A stretch of DNA of 64,000 nucleotides from Rhodococcus coprophilus NBRC 100603 (GCF_001895045.1 NZ_BDAM01000001.1:806001-870000), one strand, 5' to 3'. Shown: positions 47,868 to 59,813, counted from the stretch's first letter. Notes: generated from the sequence alone by a model not told the origin. Program-made: numbers and translations.

Positions 47868-48698
47868 ATGGGACGCGTGACCGCCCGTCGACCTGTCCTG
47901 CGCATCACGGCGGACCGGGTGTCGCGGCGACCCGACACCCTCGCCGTCGAGGAACCGCTCGAAATTCGGCTCGGCGGCGACGCGCTGACGATCACGATGC
48001 GAACCCCCGGTCACGATGTCGATCTGGTCCACGGATTCCTGTTGAGTGAGGGCATGATCGGCGGCCGGGAGGATGTCGCGGCGGTCCGGTACTGCAACGG
48101 AGTCGACGAGACCGGCGCCAACACCTACAACGTGCTCGACGTCGCGCTCGCCCCCGGCGTCACGATCGGCGAGGGAGTCGGCAGGCGCTCGTTCACCACC
48201 ACGTCGGCGTGTGGCGTGTGCGGCAAGGAATCGCTGGACCAGGTGCGGACGCGGACGCGGTTTCCGCTCACCGACGCGGACTCGCCCATGGTCGCGGCCG
48301 GGACACTCACGACGATGCCCGACGCGCTGCGCCGGAAGCAGCAGGTGTTCGCCTCGACCGGCGGCCTGCACGCCGCAGCACTGTTCACTCCGGACGGCGA
48401 ACTACTAGCTGTGCGCGAGGACGTCGGCCGGCACAACGCGGTCGACAAGGTCCTCGGCTGGGCGCTCACCGGCGATCGGGTCCCGCTCTCGGACAGTGTG
48501 CTCATGGTGAGCGGGCGCGCGTCGTTCGAACTCGTCCAGAAAGCCGTGATGGCCGGGGTGCCGATGCTCGCCGCGGTGTCGGCACCGTCGTCCCTCGCCG
48601 TGGATCTCGCCGCGGAGTCGGGGCTGACCCTCGTGGGGTTCCTCCGCGGCGAGACCATGAACCTCTACACGGCGCCCGAGCGCATCAAGGTGGGTTGA
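47868..48698 (+). CDS. fdhD: Formate dehydrogenase accessory sulfurtransferase
   Basis: This 276-aa FdhD protein moves sulfur from IscS-type desulfurase to the molybdenum cofactor of formate dehydrogenase. It has [33 protein letters not shown], the sulfur-carrying cysteines C115 and C118 in [41 protein letters not shown] and [17 protein letters not shown] stands six bases before the ATG. The formate dehydrogenase itself is not in the window. Formaldehyde from N-demethylation would end as formate, so proximity to that locus is suggestive. Confidence 0.95.
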   Translation: MGRVTARRPVLRITADRVSRRPDTLAVEEPLEIRLGGDALTITMRTPGHDVDLVHGFLLSEGMIGGREDVAAVRYCNGVDETGANTYNVLDVALAPGVTIGEGVGRRSFTTTSACGVCGKESLDQVRTRTRFPLTDADSPMVAAGTLTTMPDALRRKQQVFASTGGLHAAALFTPDGELLAVREDVGRHNAVDKVLGWALTGDRVPLSDSVLMVSGRASFELVQKAVMAGVPMLAAVSAPSSLAVDLAAESGLTLVGFLRGETMNLYTAPERIKVG

Positions 48699-48708
48699 GC
48701 AGACGCGG

Positions 48709-49497
48709 TCAGTCCACGTTCGGCGCCCACTGCACGCCGTTGATGTGGCTACCGCCGTCGACGAACAGCGTGTTGCCGGTCAGGTAACGCGAATCGTCGC
48801 TCGCCAGGAACGCCACGACGGTGCCGATATCGTCGAGAGGGTCACCGATCCGGCCCATCGGGTTCGCTGCCGCCTGGGTCGCGGCCATGCCCGGATCTGC
48901 CTCCGCGACCCGTCGGTACGCGGCACTCTGCGCACCGGGACAGATGACATTGCAGCACACCTGCTTCGGCGCCCACTCCCGCGCAGCAGTGCGAGTCATG
49001 CTGCGCAGGGCTTCCTTCGACGCGTTGTAGGCGACCGAATACATGTGCGCGTTGACGCCGTTGAGGCTGCACATGTTGATCACCCGCCCGGTTCCGCGCC
49101 GCGCCAATTCGGGGTACGCGCGCTGCATCGCCCAGAACGCGGCCATCACGGCCATGTCGAATCCGTCCCGCATGCTGTCCTCGGGCGTCTTCTCCATCCG
49201 CGCGAAACCCAGCGACCGCCAGGCGTTGTTGACGAGGATGTCGAGGCGGCCGAACTCGCGAGCTGCGGTGTCCACCATCGCGTGCACCTGCTCACGATCG
49301 GTGACGTCGGTGCGGACGAACTCCGCACGGACACCCCATTGATCGGTCAGCCACCGCGCGGTGTCGGCGCCGGCGTCCTCGTCCACTTCGGCGACCAGCA
49401 CGCTCGCACCCTCGCGGGCCAGTGCACCCGCCACACCGCGCCCGATTCCCATACCGGCTCCGGTGACCACCGCGACCCGCCCGTCCAACTTGCCCAT
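48709..49497 (-). CDS. SDR family NAD(P)-dependent oxidoreductase
   Basis: This 262-aa classical short-chain dehydrogenase has TGAGMGIGRGVAGALA (cofactor), DILVNNAWRSLG, the catalytic serine region MCSLNGVNAH and YNASK, and a C-terminal GNTLFVDGGSHING. The tyrosine of YxxxK is in SVAYNASKEALRS. Substrate unknown. It is the last gene of a run thiolase, acyl-CoA dehydrogenase, hydratase, thioesterase, SDR. In that context it probably oxidises a hydroxyacyl-CoA or hydroxysteroid. AAGGAAG precedes the ATG at 49497. Confidence 0.92.
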   Translation of the reverse strand: MGKLDGRVAVVTGAGMGIGRGVAGALAREGASVLVAEVDEDAGADTARWLTDQWGVRAEFVRTDVTDREQVHAMVDTAAREFGRLDILVNNAWRSLGFARMEKTPEDSMRDGFDMAVMAAFWAMQRAYPELARRGTGRVINMCSLNGVNAHMYSVAYNASKEALRSMTRTAAREWAPKQVCCNVICPGAQSAAYRRVAEADPGMAATQAAANPMGRIGDPLDDIGTVVAFLASDDSRYLTGNTLFVDGGSHINGVQWAPNVD

Positions 49498-49540
49498 GCC
49501 GACTTCCTTCCAGGTTGGGGAGATGTTCACCGACGGCCCG

Positions 49541-50197
49541 TCAGCGCGGGCGGGGAACCGTCTTGTCGATGAACAGTGCCTCCACGGACACACACACGGT
49601 GCCGTCCGCGGTCTTGATCTCACCGACCGTGTCGATCTTGCGCCCGTCCTGCCGGACCAACCGTCCGGTCACGGTGAGGGGTTCGAACAAAGGGGTGGGC
49701 CGGTGGTACCGGACGTTGAGTTGCGCGGTGGCGCCACTGCGTCCGGCCCAGGCGTTCGCAACACCGAGCGTGTGGTCGATCAGCAATGCGGCGACGCCGC
49801 CGTGTACATGCCCGGGGGGACCCTGGTACGGGAATGTCAGCGTGACAACCCCTTCCACCGATCCGTCCTCGCGACCGGCGAGCACCAACGGCGGCGCCAG
49901 CGCGTTCTCGGGTCCGGTGACGGGGTCATGACGGGTCACGCCCTCCCCGTGCCACATGTCGATCAGACGTTCCTGCACCTCGGGCGCGTGCTCCTCGAGG
50001 TGAGCGGCGATGCTGTCGAGTTCTTCCGCGACCCGCTCGAGGTTCGCGTTGTTGCGGTCGGTGCGCAGAAGCGCGTCCACCACGCGCCGAGCGGCGGATG
50101 CGGCCCGGTCGACGGCGGTGTCCTGCGGCGCGGAGGTGAGGATCGTGCCGTCGGGAGCGTTCCCGACGGTCGGGTGGACGTTCGGATCGACTCTCAT
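49541..50197 (-). CDS. PaaI-type hotdog thioesterase family protein
   Basis: This 218-aa protein has an N-terminal helical extension (about 1-100) and a C-terminal hotdog domain with GPPGHVHGGVAALLIDHTLG, AQLNVRYHRPTPLFEPLTV and FIDKTVPR. The HGG...D pattern is typical of acyl-CoA thioesterases of the PaaI/4HBT group. Its ATG overlaps the stop of the hydratase gene (ATGA), showing coupling. It may release a dead-end CoA ester during the pathway. Confidence 0.85.
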   Translation of the reverse strand: MRVDPNVHPTVGNAPDGTILTSAPQDTAVDRAASAARRVVDALLRTDRNNANLERVAEELDSIAAHLEEHAPEVQERLIDMWHGEGVTRHDPVTGPENALAPPLVLAGREDGSVEGVVTLTFPYQGPPGHVHGGVAALLIDHTLGVANAWAGRSGATAQLNVRYHRPTPLFEPLTVTGRLVRQDGRKIDTVGEIKTADGTVCVSVEALFIDKTVPRPR

Positions 50198-51063
50198 CGG
50201 ATCTCCATCGTGGCGTGGGTGAGTACCGGCCCGCCGTCTCGCTCGGGGCACGTGGCGACAATCGTCAGAGTGTCGCCGTCGCGCCACACTGCCGTCTCGA
50301 TCGTCTCCCCCGGGTACAGCGACCCTGCGAAGCGGACCGAGAACGACCGGACGCGCGTGGGGTCTCCGTCGAGCAGACCGTCGACCACGGCCTTGCACAC
50401 GACGCCGTACGAGGCCAGCCCGTGCAGGATCGGCCGGTCGAAGCCCGCCGACTTCGCGAAATCCGGATCGGCGTGCAGCGGGTTCATGTCGGCGCTGAGC
50501 CGATACACCAGCGCCTGCTGCGGTGACGTCGGCGATACCAGGACCTTGTCGGCCTCCCGCTCGGGCACCGTGCTCGAAGTCTCGGGCCCGGCGGCGCCAC
50601 CGAAGCCGCCCTCGCCGCGCGCCCAGATCTGCATTGCCGTGGTCCACAACGGCTTTCCGTCGGAGTCCACCGCGGACTGTTCGAGGACGATCACCGCGGC
50701 CTTGCCCTTGTCCCACACGTCGGACACCCGCGACGAGAGGGTCGCGGAACCCGACACCGGAATCGGAGCGTGCACCGTGACGGACTGCCCGCCGTGGAGG
50801 ATTCTGCGCAGGTCGATGTCGATCCCCGGCAGGTTCAGTCCGGCATGCGTCACCGCGCCGGCTGAGATGCCCTGCCCCGCGACCATGGCGAAAGTCGGGA
50901 GGACCCTCAGATTCTTCTCGTAGACCCAGCGCAGTTCGGCAGGGTCGAGGGAGTCGGCACCCGCCCCCAGGCCGAGGTGATAGAGGATCACGTCCCGCTC
51001 CGTCCAGCGGGCGGCGCGGACGGTGGGATCGGCTGTCAGCGCGGCGGTCACATCGATCGGCAT
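50194..51063 (-). CDS. MaoC-family enoyl-CoA hydratase (Hsd4B-like)
   Basis: This 289-aa double-hotdog hydratase has an N-terminal FAS1-like half (FAMVAGQGISAGAVTHAGLN) and a C-terminal MaoC half with the catalytic loop RLSADMNPLHADPDFAKSAG and FDRPILHGLASYG. Length and order are those of 17-beta-HSD4-type hydratase Hsd4B of steroid side-chain degradation. It hydrates 2-enoyl-CoA to the (R)-3-hydroxy form. It lies between the acyl-CoA dehydrogenase and thioesterase genes on one transcript. Confidence 0.9.
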   Translation of the reverse strand: MPIDVTAALTADPTVRAARWTERDVILYHLGLGAGADSLDPAELRWVYEKNLRVLPTFAMVAGQGISAGAVTHAGLNLPGIDIDLRRILHGGQSVTVHAPIPVSGSATLSSRVSDVWDKGKAAVIVLEQSAVDSDGKPLWTTAMQIWARGEGGFGGAAGPETSSTVPEREADKVLVSPTSPQQALVYRLSADMNPLHADPDFAKSAGFDRPILHGLASYGVVCKAVVDGLLDGDPTRVRSFSVRFAGSLYPGETIETAVWRDGDTLTIVATCPERDGGPVLTHATMEIR

Positions 51064-51105
51064 GGGGTTACGACTCCTTCGAGAGGGTGCGGGACCGGCA
51101 GTGGG

Positions 51106-53295
51106 TCACTTTCCGGGTTCGGGATCACGCGGCAGACCGAGGATCCGCTCGCCGATGATGTTCAGCTGGACGTTCGTGGTGCCACCGGCGATGGACATGC
51201 ACTGCGCGTTGAGGAACATCTGCGTCGCAGACCAGCGATCCTGTCCGCCGATCAGCGACGACGGGCCGGCCCACTCCATCGCCACTTCCCACACCTGCTG
51301 GAGGTGCTCGACTCCGAGCAGCTTGGCAATCGACGATTCGGCGCCGGGCTGCGCACCGGTCAGGGACCGAAGAGTCGAGCGCAGGCCCATGAGGCCGCCG
51401 GATTGGGCGTCGCACAGCACCTTGCCGAGCACGGTGAGTTGTTCGTCGTCGAGTCCGCCGGGTACCGACTCGGCCAGCGACAGCAGGGCTTCGCCGCCCG
51501 CACCGAGCGACGAGTCGTGCGAGAGCGACACCCGCTCGTTGGCGAGAGTCGTGCGGGCGAGCTTCCAGCCGTCGCCCGGCTCACCTACGAGGCATTCGTC
51601 GGGGACGAACACGTCGTCGATGAACACCTCGTTGAACAGAGCCTCGCCGGTGATCTCTCGCAGCGGGCGAATATCGAGCCCCTCGGTGTTCTTGATGTCG
51701 ATCAAGAAGTACGAAAGTCCCTTGTGTTTGGGCACGCTCGCGTCCGTCCGCGCGAGGCAGATACCCCAATCCGCGACCCGCGCCATCGAGGTCCAGACCT
51801 TCTGCCCTTGCAGCTTCCACCCGCCGTCGACCTTGGTGGCCTTGGTGGAGAGCGACGCGAGGTCGGATCCGGCTCCGGGTTCCGAGAACAGCTGGCACCA
51901 CACGATGTCACCGCGCAGCGATCCGGGCACCAGGCGCTCGATCTGCTCCTCGTTACCGTGCGCGAGCAGGGTGGGCACCACCCAGTTGCCGATGATCATG
52001 TCGTGCGGTTCGAGTTCCGCGGCGCGCAGTTCCTCGGCGATGACGAGTTGGGTCACCGGGTCGGCGCTCTTGCCCCACGGCGCGGGCAGATACGGCGAGG
52101 TGTAGCCCTTCTCCGCGAGGTACGCCTTGCGCTCGGCACCCTCGAGGTCCGATGCGGGCGCGAGTTCGACGCGGACATCCGCGCGGATCTGTTCCGCCTC
52201 GGGAGGCAGTTCGATGCCGAGCACACGCCGCGCACCGTCCAGGGTGAGTGCCGCGACACGGCGCTTCCAGGATGCGGTGGAACCCGACAGGATTCGCAGC
52301 GTCTGTGCGCGTCGCATGTACAGGTGGGCGTCGTGTTCCCACGTGTATCCGATTCCGCCGAGAATCTGGATGCAATCCTTGGTGACCTGGAACGCGGACT
52401 CGAGTGCGACAGCGGCCGCAACGGCAGAGGCCAGCGAGGATTCGGCTGCCGGAACGTCTTCGCCGAGTGCGCGCGCCGCATCCCACGCCGTGACACGGGC
52501 CTGCTCGGTGAGGCCGAGCATTCGTGCGGCCTTGTGCTTGACGCCCTGGAACTGGCCGATTACCCGTCCGAACTGCTGACGGACTCGGGCGTAGTCGGCG
52601 GCGGTGGTCGTAGCCCAGTCGGCGAGGCCGGAAGCCTCGGCGGCGAACAGCGTCGCGGCGATGTCGAGCACCCGCTGGGGTGCGGCCTCGAGTACCTCGA
52701 AGGCTGTCAGCGGCAGATCGTTCACGGTCACTTCGGCGTTCCGGCGGACCACGTCGTAGCCGGGCAGGTCGGTGACGTCGAGACGGTCACGGTGGACGAG
52801 CACGAAGGCGAGCTCACCGGCATCGTGCGCTGCGAGCAGGAACAGATCGCCCACCTGCCCGCCGAGTACGTGGCTCGAGGTGCCGGACAGGGTGGCCGAG
52901 TCGCCGTCGCGAGAGATCTTCAGACCGCCCGGTTGCAGGGACACGGCACCGAACACCGAACCGTCCGCCAGGCCGGCGAGTTCGTCGGTGCGGCCGGCGT
53001 CGTGCAGCACGGCAGAGACGACGACCGTCGGCAGAAACGGGCCGGGAACCATGGAACGGCCGAGTTCTTCTGCCACGATTGCTGTTTCGAGCAAGGTGAA
53101 TCCGGCACCACCGACCGCCTCGGGCAGGTGGAGACCGAGCATTCCCAGTTCCGCGAGCGAACCCCAGTACGACGGCCGGGCTTCGGTCTTGGCCTCGACG
53201 GCCTCACGGATCACCGCCGGCGTGGCGTGCCGTCCGGCCCAGCCCCGCACGGAGTCGCGCAGGTCGCAGTCATCATCGCTCAAGCCGAGAGTCAC
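51106..53295 (-). CDS. Fused two-domain acyl-CoA dehydrogenase (FadE34-like)
   Basis: This 729-aa protein consists of two acyl-CoA dehydrogenase units in tandem. The first (about 1-345) ends with ARVRQQFGRVIGQFQGVKHK and ILGGIGYTWEHDAHLYMRR. The second (about 375-729) has WCQLFSEPGAGSDLASLST, GQKVWTSMA and SIAGGTTNVQLNIIGERILG. This resembles mycobacterial FadE34 (ChsE3), a fused flavoenzyme of steroid side-chain oxidation whose gene sits next to kstR. A KstR-like regulator is also close by here. The GTG has AAAGGA upstream. Confidence 0.92.
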   Translation of the reverse strand: MTLGLSDDDCDLRDSVRGWAGRHATPAVIREAVEAKTEARPSYWGSLAELGMLGLHLPEAVGGAGFTLLETAIVAEELGRSMVPGPFLPTVVVSAVLHDAGRTDELAGLADGSVFGAVSLQPGGLKISRDGDSATLSGTSSHVLGGQVGDLFLLAAHDAGELAFVLVHRDRLDVTDLPGYDVVRRNAEVTVNDLPLTAFEVLEAAPQRVLDIAATLFAAEASGLADWATTTAADYARVRQQFGRVIGQFQGVKHKAARMLGLTEQARVTAWDAARALGEDVPAAESSLASAVAAAVALESAFQVTKDCIQILGGIGYTWEHDAHLYMRRAQTLRILSGSTASWKRRVAALTLDGARRVLGIELPPEAEQIRADVRVELAPASDLEGAERKAYLAEKGYTSPYLPAPWGKSADPVTQLVIAEELRAAELEPHDMIIGNWVVPTLLAHGNEEQIERLVPGSLRGDIVWCQLFSEPGAGSDLASLSTKATKVDGGWKLQGQKVWTSMARVADWGICLARTDASVPKHKGLSYFLIDIKNTEGLDIRPLREITGEALFNEVFIDDVFVPDECLVGEPGDGWKLARTTLANERVSLSHDSSLGAGGEALLSLAESVPGGLDDEQLTVLGKVLCDAQSGGLMGLRSTLRSLTGAQPGAESSIAKLLGVEHLQQVWEVAMEWAGPSSLIGGQDRWSATQMFLNAQCMSIAGGTTNVQLNIIGERILGLPRDPEPGK

Positions 53296-53379
53296 GAACG
53301 CATCCTTTGTTAGAAGAAATTCCGAATGACGGGTGGGCGAACAGCCTCGACACGGCGATCCGCCGGGGCGAGCGGGGTG

Positions 53380-55294
<1,915 letters not shown>

Positions 55295-55816
55295 GCCCGC
55301 CACCCCTTCACCGATTCGGACGAAACCGAAGACGAATACTCTCATCCACGGGTACTGCTCACCACCGCGTTCCGGTAAGCGGGAAGTGCGCAGGCGTCGA
55401 GATCGCCTGTAGCGCTGCGGAAATCCCTCCCCGACTTCGCCCCGGAGTGCTGTAGTTCACACCTTCGATCTCGGACCACGAAACCGCTCGCACCAGGCAC
55501 TCCACCCGTGCACCACCCCTGGTAGCCCACCGGGAAAACACGCACGGGTGCACGGCTCACTCCGCCGACCGGAGAACCGCCCTGGCCCAGCGATAGCCGG
55601 CTTCGAACAGATCGGCACGATCGAGCGACGTCTAAATTCCTTCCGACAGAAGCGAAAAGGGCTTCGCTAAGGTTTCACGCCGTCAGCGCGTGATCTGCGA
55701 CACTCTCGCTCAGTGGGACAGGCCACGCCACAGGTATGCCGTCGTCACAAACTAGAATCAATACTAATTCTGCGAGTCGGGTTTCTGCTCGTGGCAACGC
55801 AACACCGGAGGCATCC
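55295..55816. other. Divergent intergenic region TetR/SDR
   Basis: These 522 bases show no convincing gene. They contain a short hairpin AGCGAA-N6-TTCGCT at 55651-55668 and an operator-like repeat at 55752-55771, and become AT-rich toward the SDR gene. Confidence 0.45.
55752..55771 (+). promoter_or_regulatory. Candidate operator AGAAT-N8-ATTCT
   Basis: A dyad with perfect 5-base half-sites lies 46 bases before the SDR start. It shares CTAGAATnAAT with the thiolase upstream region, which suggests one regulator for both. Confidence 0.45.
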
Positions 55817-56740
55817 ATGGGTGAATCAGTCAGCTTGTCCGGTCGCAGCGCCGTCGTGACAGGGGCCGGTGCCGGTCTCGGGCGCGCCGAGGCTCTCGCA
55901 CTGGCTGCAGCCGGTGCCGCCGTCGTCGTCAACGACATGGGCGACGCCGCACACCAGGTCGCGGAAGAGATCGTCGCGTCGGGCGGACAGGCGATCGCCG
56001 TCACCGGCGACGTTTCCGACTGGTCGCTGGGTGGCCGCCTCGTCGAAGAGTCGGTCAAGGCGTTCGGCTCCTTCGACATCCTCGTCAACAATGCCGGCAT
56101 CATCCGCGACAAGATGATCTTCAACCTCACCGAATCCGACTGGGACGACGTGATTCGCGTGCACCTCAAGGGACACGCCGCGACGTCCCACGCCGCCGCC
56201 GTCCACTGGCGCGCAGCCAGCAAGGAAACCGGTGGCCCCGTCTACGGCCGCGTCATCAACACGTCGTCGGAAGCATTTCTCTTCGGTTCTGCCGGACAGC
56301 CGAACTACTCGGCCGCCAAGGCGGGCATCACCGCCCTGACGCTGTCCACCGCACAGGGGCTCTCCCGCTACGGCGTCACCGCGAACGCGATCTGCCCGCG
56401 TGCCCGCACAGCGATGACGGCGGAGGCGTTCGGTGAGGCCGACGCTGCGAACACCGGTCTCGACCCGCTCGCACCCGAGCGTGTCGGCACCCTCGTCTCG
56501 TACCTTGCCTCCCCCGCCTCGCACGAGATCAACGGCCAGGTGTTCGTGGTGTACGGCAAGATGGTTGCACTCATGGATTCCCCGAAGGTCGAGAACCGTT
56601 TCGACGCGGCGGGTTCGGCGTTCACCGTGGAGGAACTCGACGAACAGCTCTCGTCGTACTTCACCGGACGCGGCAAGTACGAGAACTACGCTGCCTACAG
56701 CATCGCGGAACTGGAGAAGGTCGCACTCGCAGTCGACTGA
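55817..56740 (+). CDS. SDR family oxidoreductase (3-hydroxyacyl-CoA/17-beta-HSD4 type)
   Basis: This 307-aa short-chain dehydrogenase has VVTGAGAGLGRAEALALAAAG, VVVNDMGDAAH, DILVNNAGIIRDKMIFNLTE, NTSSEAFLFGSAGQPNYSAAKAG and a C-terminal extension beyond the core (about 260-307). The NNAGIIRDKMI and longer tail resemble the dehydrogenase domain of peroxisomal multifunctional enzyme and bacterial Hsd4A. It would oxidise the hydroxyacyl-CoA made by the MaoC hydratase. GGAGG at 55807-55811 fixes the ATG. Confidence 0.9.
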   Translation: MGESVSLSGRSAVVTGAGAGLGRAEALALAAAGAAVVVNDMGDAAHQVAEEIVASGGQAIAVTGDVSDWSLGGRLVEESVKAFGSFDILVNNAGIIRDKMIFNLTESDWDDVIRVHLKGHAATSHAAAVHWRAASKETGGPVYGRVINTSSEAFLFGSAGQPNYSAAKAGITALTLSTAQGLSRYGVTANAICPRARTAMTAEAFGEADAANTGLDPLAPERVGTLVSYLASPASHEINGQVFVVYGKMVALMDSPKVENRFDAAGSAFTVEELDEQLSSYFTGRGKYENYAAYSIAELEKVALAVD

Positions 56741-56808
56741 TCACATCACTGCGAAGGTACCGGGCAGGCCGACAGCAAGAGGCGAACTGCACCTGACCTT
56801 CACCCGGA

Positions 56809-56854
56809 ACAGACCTCGGCCCCGGCAGGATTTCCTGCCGGGGCCGAGGTCTGT
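56809..56854. terminator. Perfect 22-bp hairpin between SDR and clpX
   Basis: Arms 56809-56830 and 56833-56854 are perfectly complementary around TT. The hairpin lies between two convergent stops and can end both transcripts. Confidence 0.75.
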
Positions 56855-56877
56855 CCGAAGAGTCGTTCGAGAAGGGG

Positions 56878-58155
56878 TCAGGCCGACTTCTCGCGGCGCT
56901 CACGATCGGTCTTGCGCGGCACGATCGTCGGCAACACGTTGTCGGTGACCGTCTCCGCGGTGACCACGACCTTCTCCACATCGTCGCGACTGGGGATGTC
57001 GTACATCACGGGCAGGAGGACTTCTTCCATGATCGCGCGAAGACCACGTGCGCCCGTGCCTCGCAGAATCGCCTGGTCCGCTATCGCCTCGAGGCCGTCC
57101 TGCGAGAACTCGAGTTCGACGCCGTCCATCTCGAACAACCGCACGTACTGCTTCACGAGTGCGTTCTTCGGCTCGGACAGGATCTCGACGAGCGATTCCT
57201 TGTCGAGGTTCGTCACGGACGCGACGATCGGAAGGCGTCCGATGAACTCCGGGATGAGGCCGAACTTGATGAGGTCCTCGGGCATGACATCGGCGAAGTG
57301 ATCGGTGGTGTCGATCTCGGCCTTCGACCGCACCTCTGCGCCGAACCCGATGCCACGCTTGCCGATTCGATCCGACACGATCCTCTCGAGGCCGGCGAAA
57401 GCACCCGCGACGATGAACAGCACGTTCGTGGTGTCGATCTGGATGAATTCTTGGTGGGGATGCTTACGTCCACCCTGCGGTGGCACCGACGCCTGCGTCC
57501 CCTCGAGAATTTTGAGCAGCGCCTGCTGCACGCCTTCGCCCGACACGTCGCGCGTGATCGACGGGTTCTCGCTCTTGCGCGCGATCTTGTCTACCTCGTC
57601 GATGTAGATGATGCCGGTCTCGGCGCGCTTGACGTCGTAGTCCGCGGCCTGGATCAGCTTGAGGAGGATGTTCTCGACGTCCTCACCCACATAACCCGCC
57701 TCGGTGAGCGCAGTGGCATCGGCGATGGCGAACGGCACATTCAGCATCTTCGCGAGGGTCTGTGCCAGGTACGTCTTGCCACACCCGGTAGGCCCGAGCA
57801 GCAGGATGTTGGACTTCGCCAGTTCGACGGCCTCACCACGGGCGTCGCGGGCCTTGTCGCCGGCCTGGATCCGCTTGTAGTGGTTGTACACCGCGACCGC
57901 GAGCGTCCGCTTCGCAGAGTCCTGGCCGATCACGTAGTTGTCGAGGAAGTCACGAATCTCGGCGGGCTTGGGCAGTTCGTCGAGCTTGACCTCGCTGGTT
58001 TCGGCGAGCTCTTCCTCGATGATCTCGTTGCACAGATCGATGCACTCGTCACAGATGTAGACGCCCGGCCCCGCAATGAGCTTCTTGACCTGCTTCTGGC
58101 TCTTTCCGCAGAACGAGCACTTGAGCAGGTCTCCGCCGTCACCGATACGTGCCAT
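56878..58155 (-). CDS. clpX: ATP-dependent Clp protease ATP-binding subunit ClpX
   Basis: This 425-aa AAA+ unfoldase feeds substrates to ClpP. It has the zinc-binding domain CSFCGKSQ...[10 protein letters not shown] at residues 13-42, Walker [16 protein letters not shown], Walker [14 protein letters not shown], sensor [11 protein letters not shown], the pore-loop region GYVGEDVEN and the IGF-type ClpP-binding loop in KRGIGFGAE. It is downstream of clpP2 with 227 bases between, and the convergent SDR gene is separated by a strong hairpin. Confidence 0.98.
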   Translation of the reverse strand: MARIGDGGDLLKCSFCGKSQKQVKKLIAGPGVYICDECIDLCNEIIEEELAETSEVKLDELPKPAEIRDFLDNYVIGQDSAKRTLAVAVYNHYKRIQAGDKARDARGEAVELAKSNILLLGPTGCGKTYLAQTLAKMLNVPFAIADATALTEAGYVGEDVENILLKLIQAADYDVKRAETGIIYIDEVDKIARKSENPSITRDVSGEGVQQALLKILEGTQASVPPQGGRKHPHQEFIQIDTTNVLFIVAGAFAGLERIVSDRIGKRGIGFGAEVRSKAEIDTTDHFADVMPEDLIKFGLIPEFIGRLPIVASVTNLDKESLVEILSEPKNALVKQYVRLFEMDGVELEFSQDGLEAIADQAILRGTGARGLRAIMEEVLLPVMYDIPSRDDVEKVVVTAETVTDNVLPTIVPRKTDRERREKSA

Positions 58156-58382
58156 CTGTCAGGTCCCTACTTCCTCGTGTGCGTGCAACTGCTGCCGCGA
58201 TCTTCGTTGCGCGCCGGCCCGGGGAGCGGGCCCTTGCTCGACCGTACCCGGAGTCCGGCGTTCGGGTCGACTGGTTCCCGGCGTTTCCGGCCACATTTGT
58301 CGGCCCCGCACCTGGTCCCGCTCACAATTGCACATCGACCCGGCCCGGACCACGAGACACGCGGTCGGGCCGGGCCGTTCGG
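58156..58382. other. clpX-clpP2 intergenic region
   Basis: These 227 bases have no supported ORF. A GC-rich repeat pair (cggcccggaccacg and cggtcgggccgggccg near 58337-58380) may form the end signal of clpP1-clpP2. The clpX promoter presumably lies here. Confidence 0.35.
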
Positions 58383-59045
58383 CTACTTCTGGGCTGAGAG
58401 CTTCCGGTATTCGAGAACGTTGTCGATCAATCCGTATTCGACGGCCTCCGCGGCGGTCAGGATCTTGTCGCGATCGGTGTCCTTGCGGATCTGCTCCGCG
58501 TCCTTACCGGTGTGCCGAGCGAGGGTCGTCTCCATGAGACGGCGCATCCGCTCGATCTCCGCGGCCTGGATCTCGAGGTCGGAAACCTGACCCTGAATCC
58601 CGCCGGTCGAGGGCTGATGAATGAGAACCCGCGCGTTCGGCAGGGCCAGGCGCTTGCCCGGCGTGCCGGCAGCGAGGAGCACGGCTGCTGCCGACGCGGC
58701 CTGGCCGAGGCACACCGTCGTGATGTCGGCGCGTACGTACTGCATCGTGTCGTAGATCGCCATGAGCGAGGTGAACGAACCACCGGGCGAGTTGATGTAC
58801 ATCGTGATGTCGCGGTCCGGGTCCAGCGACTCGAGCACCAGCAGCTGCGCCATGACGTCGTTGGCCGACGCGTCGTCGACCTGCACACCGAGGAAGATGA
58901 TGCGCTCTTCGAACAGCTTGTTGTACGGGTTGGATTCCTTGACGCCGTAGCTCGAGTGCTCGATGAACGAGGGCAGGATGTAGCGGCTCGCCGGAGAGGC
59001 CGGAGCTTGGCCGCCGAGCTGGCGCGGATCGAACATGTTGGTCAT
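58383..59045 (-). CDS. clpP2: ATP-dependent Clp protease proteolytic subunit ClpP2
   Basis: This 220-aa serine peptidase has its triad visible: S118 in [13 protein letters not shown]143 in LIHQPSTGG and aspartate in [10 protein letters not shown]. The N-terminal stretch [20 protein letters not shown] and the [10 protein letters not shown] start of the mature fold match ClpP2 of mycobacteria. Actinobacterial ClpP1 and ClpP2 form a mixed tetradecamer. GGAGAAG stands before the ATG. It lies 52 bases downstream of clpP1. Confidence 0.96.
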   Translation of the reverse strand: MTNMFDPRQLGGQAPASPASRYILPSFIEHSSYGVKESNPYNKLFEERIIFLGVQVDDASANDVMAQLLVLESLDPDRDITMYINSPGGSFTSLMAIYDTMQYVRADITTVCLGQAASAAAVLLAAGTPGKRLALPNARVLIHQPSTGGIQGQVSDLEIQAAEIERMRRLMETTLARHTGKDAEQIRKDTDRDKILTAAEAVEYGLIDNVLEYRKLSAQK

Positions 59046-59097
59046 CGCTTCTCCAAGAATTCGTGGGGCGTGGAGCGGGTCGGTGAGTACCCGGGGA

Positions 59098-59724
59098 TCA
59101 GTTGCCGGTACCGCCGGCCTGCTGGGCCCGTGCGACGACGTGGTCGACGAAGCCGTACTCGAGTGCCTGCTGAGCGGTGAACCACCGGTCGCGGTCCGAG
59201 TCCTTGGTGATCTGCTCGACGGTCTGCCCCGTGTGCTCGGCGATCAGCTCCGCCATCTCCCGCTTGGTGTGCGCGAACTGCTCGGCCATGATCGCGATGT
59301 CGCTCGCGGTGCCGCCGATACCGGCGGACGGCTGGTGCATCATGATCCGCGCGTGCGGAAGGGCATAACGCTTGCCCTGGGTGCCGGCCGACAACAGGAA
59401 CTGACCCATCGACGCGGCCAGACCCATCGCGAAAGTCGCCACGTCGCACTCGACGAACTTCATCGTGTCGTAGATCGCCATACCCGCGGTGACCGAACCA
59501 CCCGGGGAGTTGATGTACAGCGAGATGTCGCGGTTGGGGTCCTCCGCCGACAGCAGGAGGATCTGTGCGCAGAGCTTGTTGGCGATGTCGTCGTCGACCT
59601 GGGTGCCGAGGAAGATGATCCGCTCGCGAAGCAGGCGTTCGTACACCGAGTCGCTGAGGTTGAGCCCAGCGGTGGCCGAGGTCATCGTCGGACCGATGGA
59701 TGTCGCCGGATTCTGATGAGTCAC
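59098..59724 (-). CDS. clpP1: ATP-dependent Clp protease proteolytic subunit ClpP1
   Basis: This protein of about 208 aa has catalytic S105 in [12 protein letters not shown]130 in [11 protein letters not shown] and an aspartate in [10 protein letters not shown]. The fold starts with [20 protein letters not shown]. It pairs with ClpP2 and is driven by ClpX or ClpC. The GTG at 59724 is taken; an internal ATG at 59685 is possible, and the N-terminus is processed in known homologues. It is separated from tig by a strong terminator. Confidence 0.96.
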   Translation of the reverse strand: MTHQNPATSIGPTMTSATAGLNLSDSVYERLLRERIIFLGTQVDDDIANKLCAQILLLSAEDPNRDISLYINSPGGSVTAGMAIYDTMKFVECDVATFAMGLAASMGQFLLSAGTQGKRYALPHARIMMHQPSAGIGGTASDIAIMAEQFAHTKREMAELIAEHTGQTVEQITKDSDRDRWFTAQQALEYGFVDHVVARAQQAGGTGN

Positions 59725-59771
59725 GGGTACCTGCCTTCTCGTCAATCGTGGATTGCTGACACTGACACTAA

Positions 59772-59813
59772 CGAAGAGGGGCGGCACCGGATGCCCGGTG
59801 CCGCCCCTCTTCG
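59772..59813 (-). terminator. tig terminator
   Basis: A 19-bp perfect stem (cgaagaggggcggcaccgg and complement) with a four-base loop lies 22 bases after the tig stop and precedes clpP1. Confidence 0.8.

Noticed and set aside
46158-48371. An extended 737-codon frame that includes amt
   Set aside because: Only the part from 47495 is Amt-like and begins with the normal first helix. The upstream part overlaps fdhD and the intergenic region.
55342-55560. A 72-codon minus-strand frame upstream of the TetR gene
   Set aside because: It has no ribosome site, no family resemblance and overlaps the probable TetR leader.
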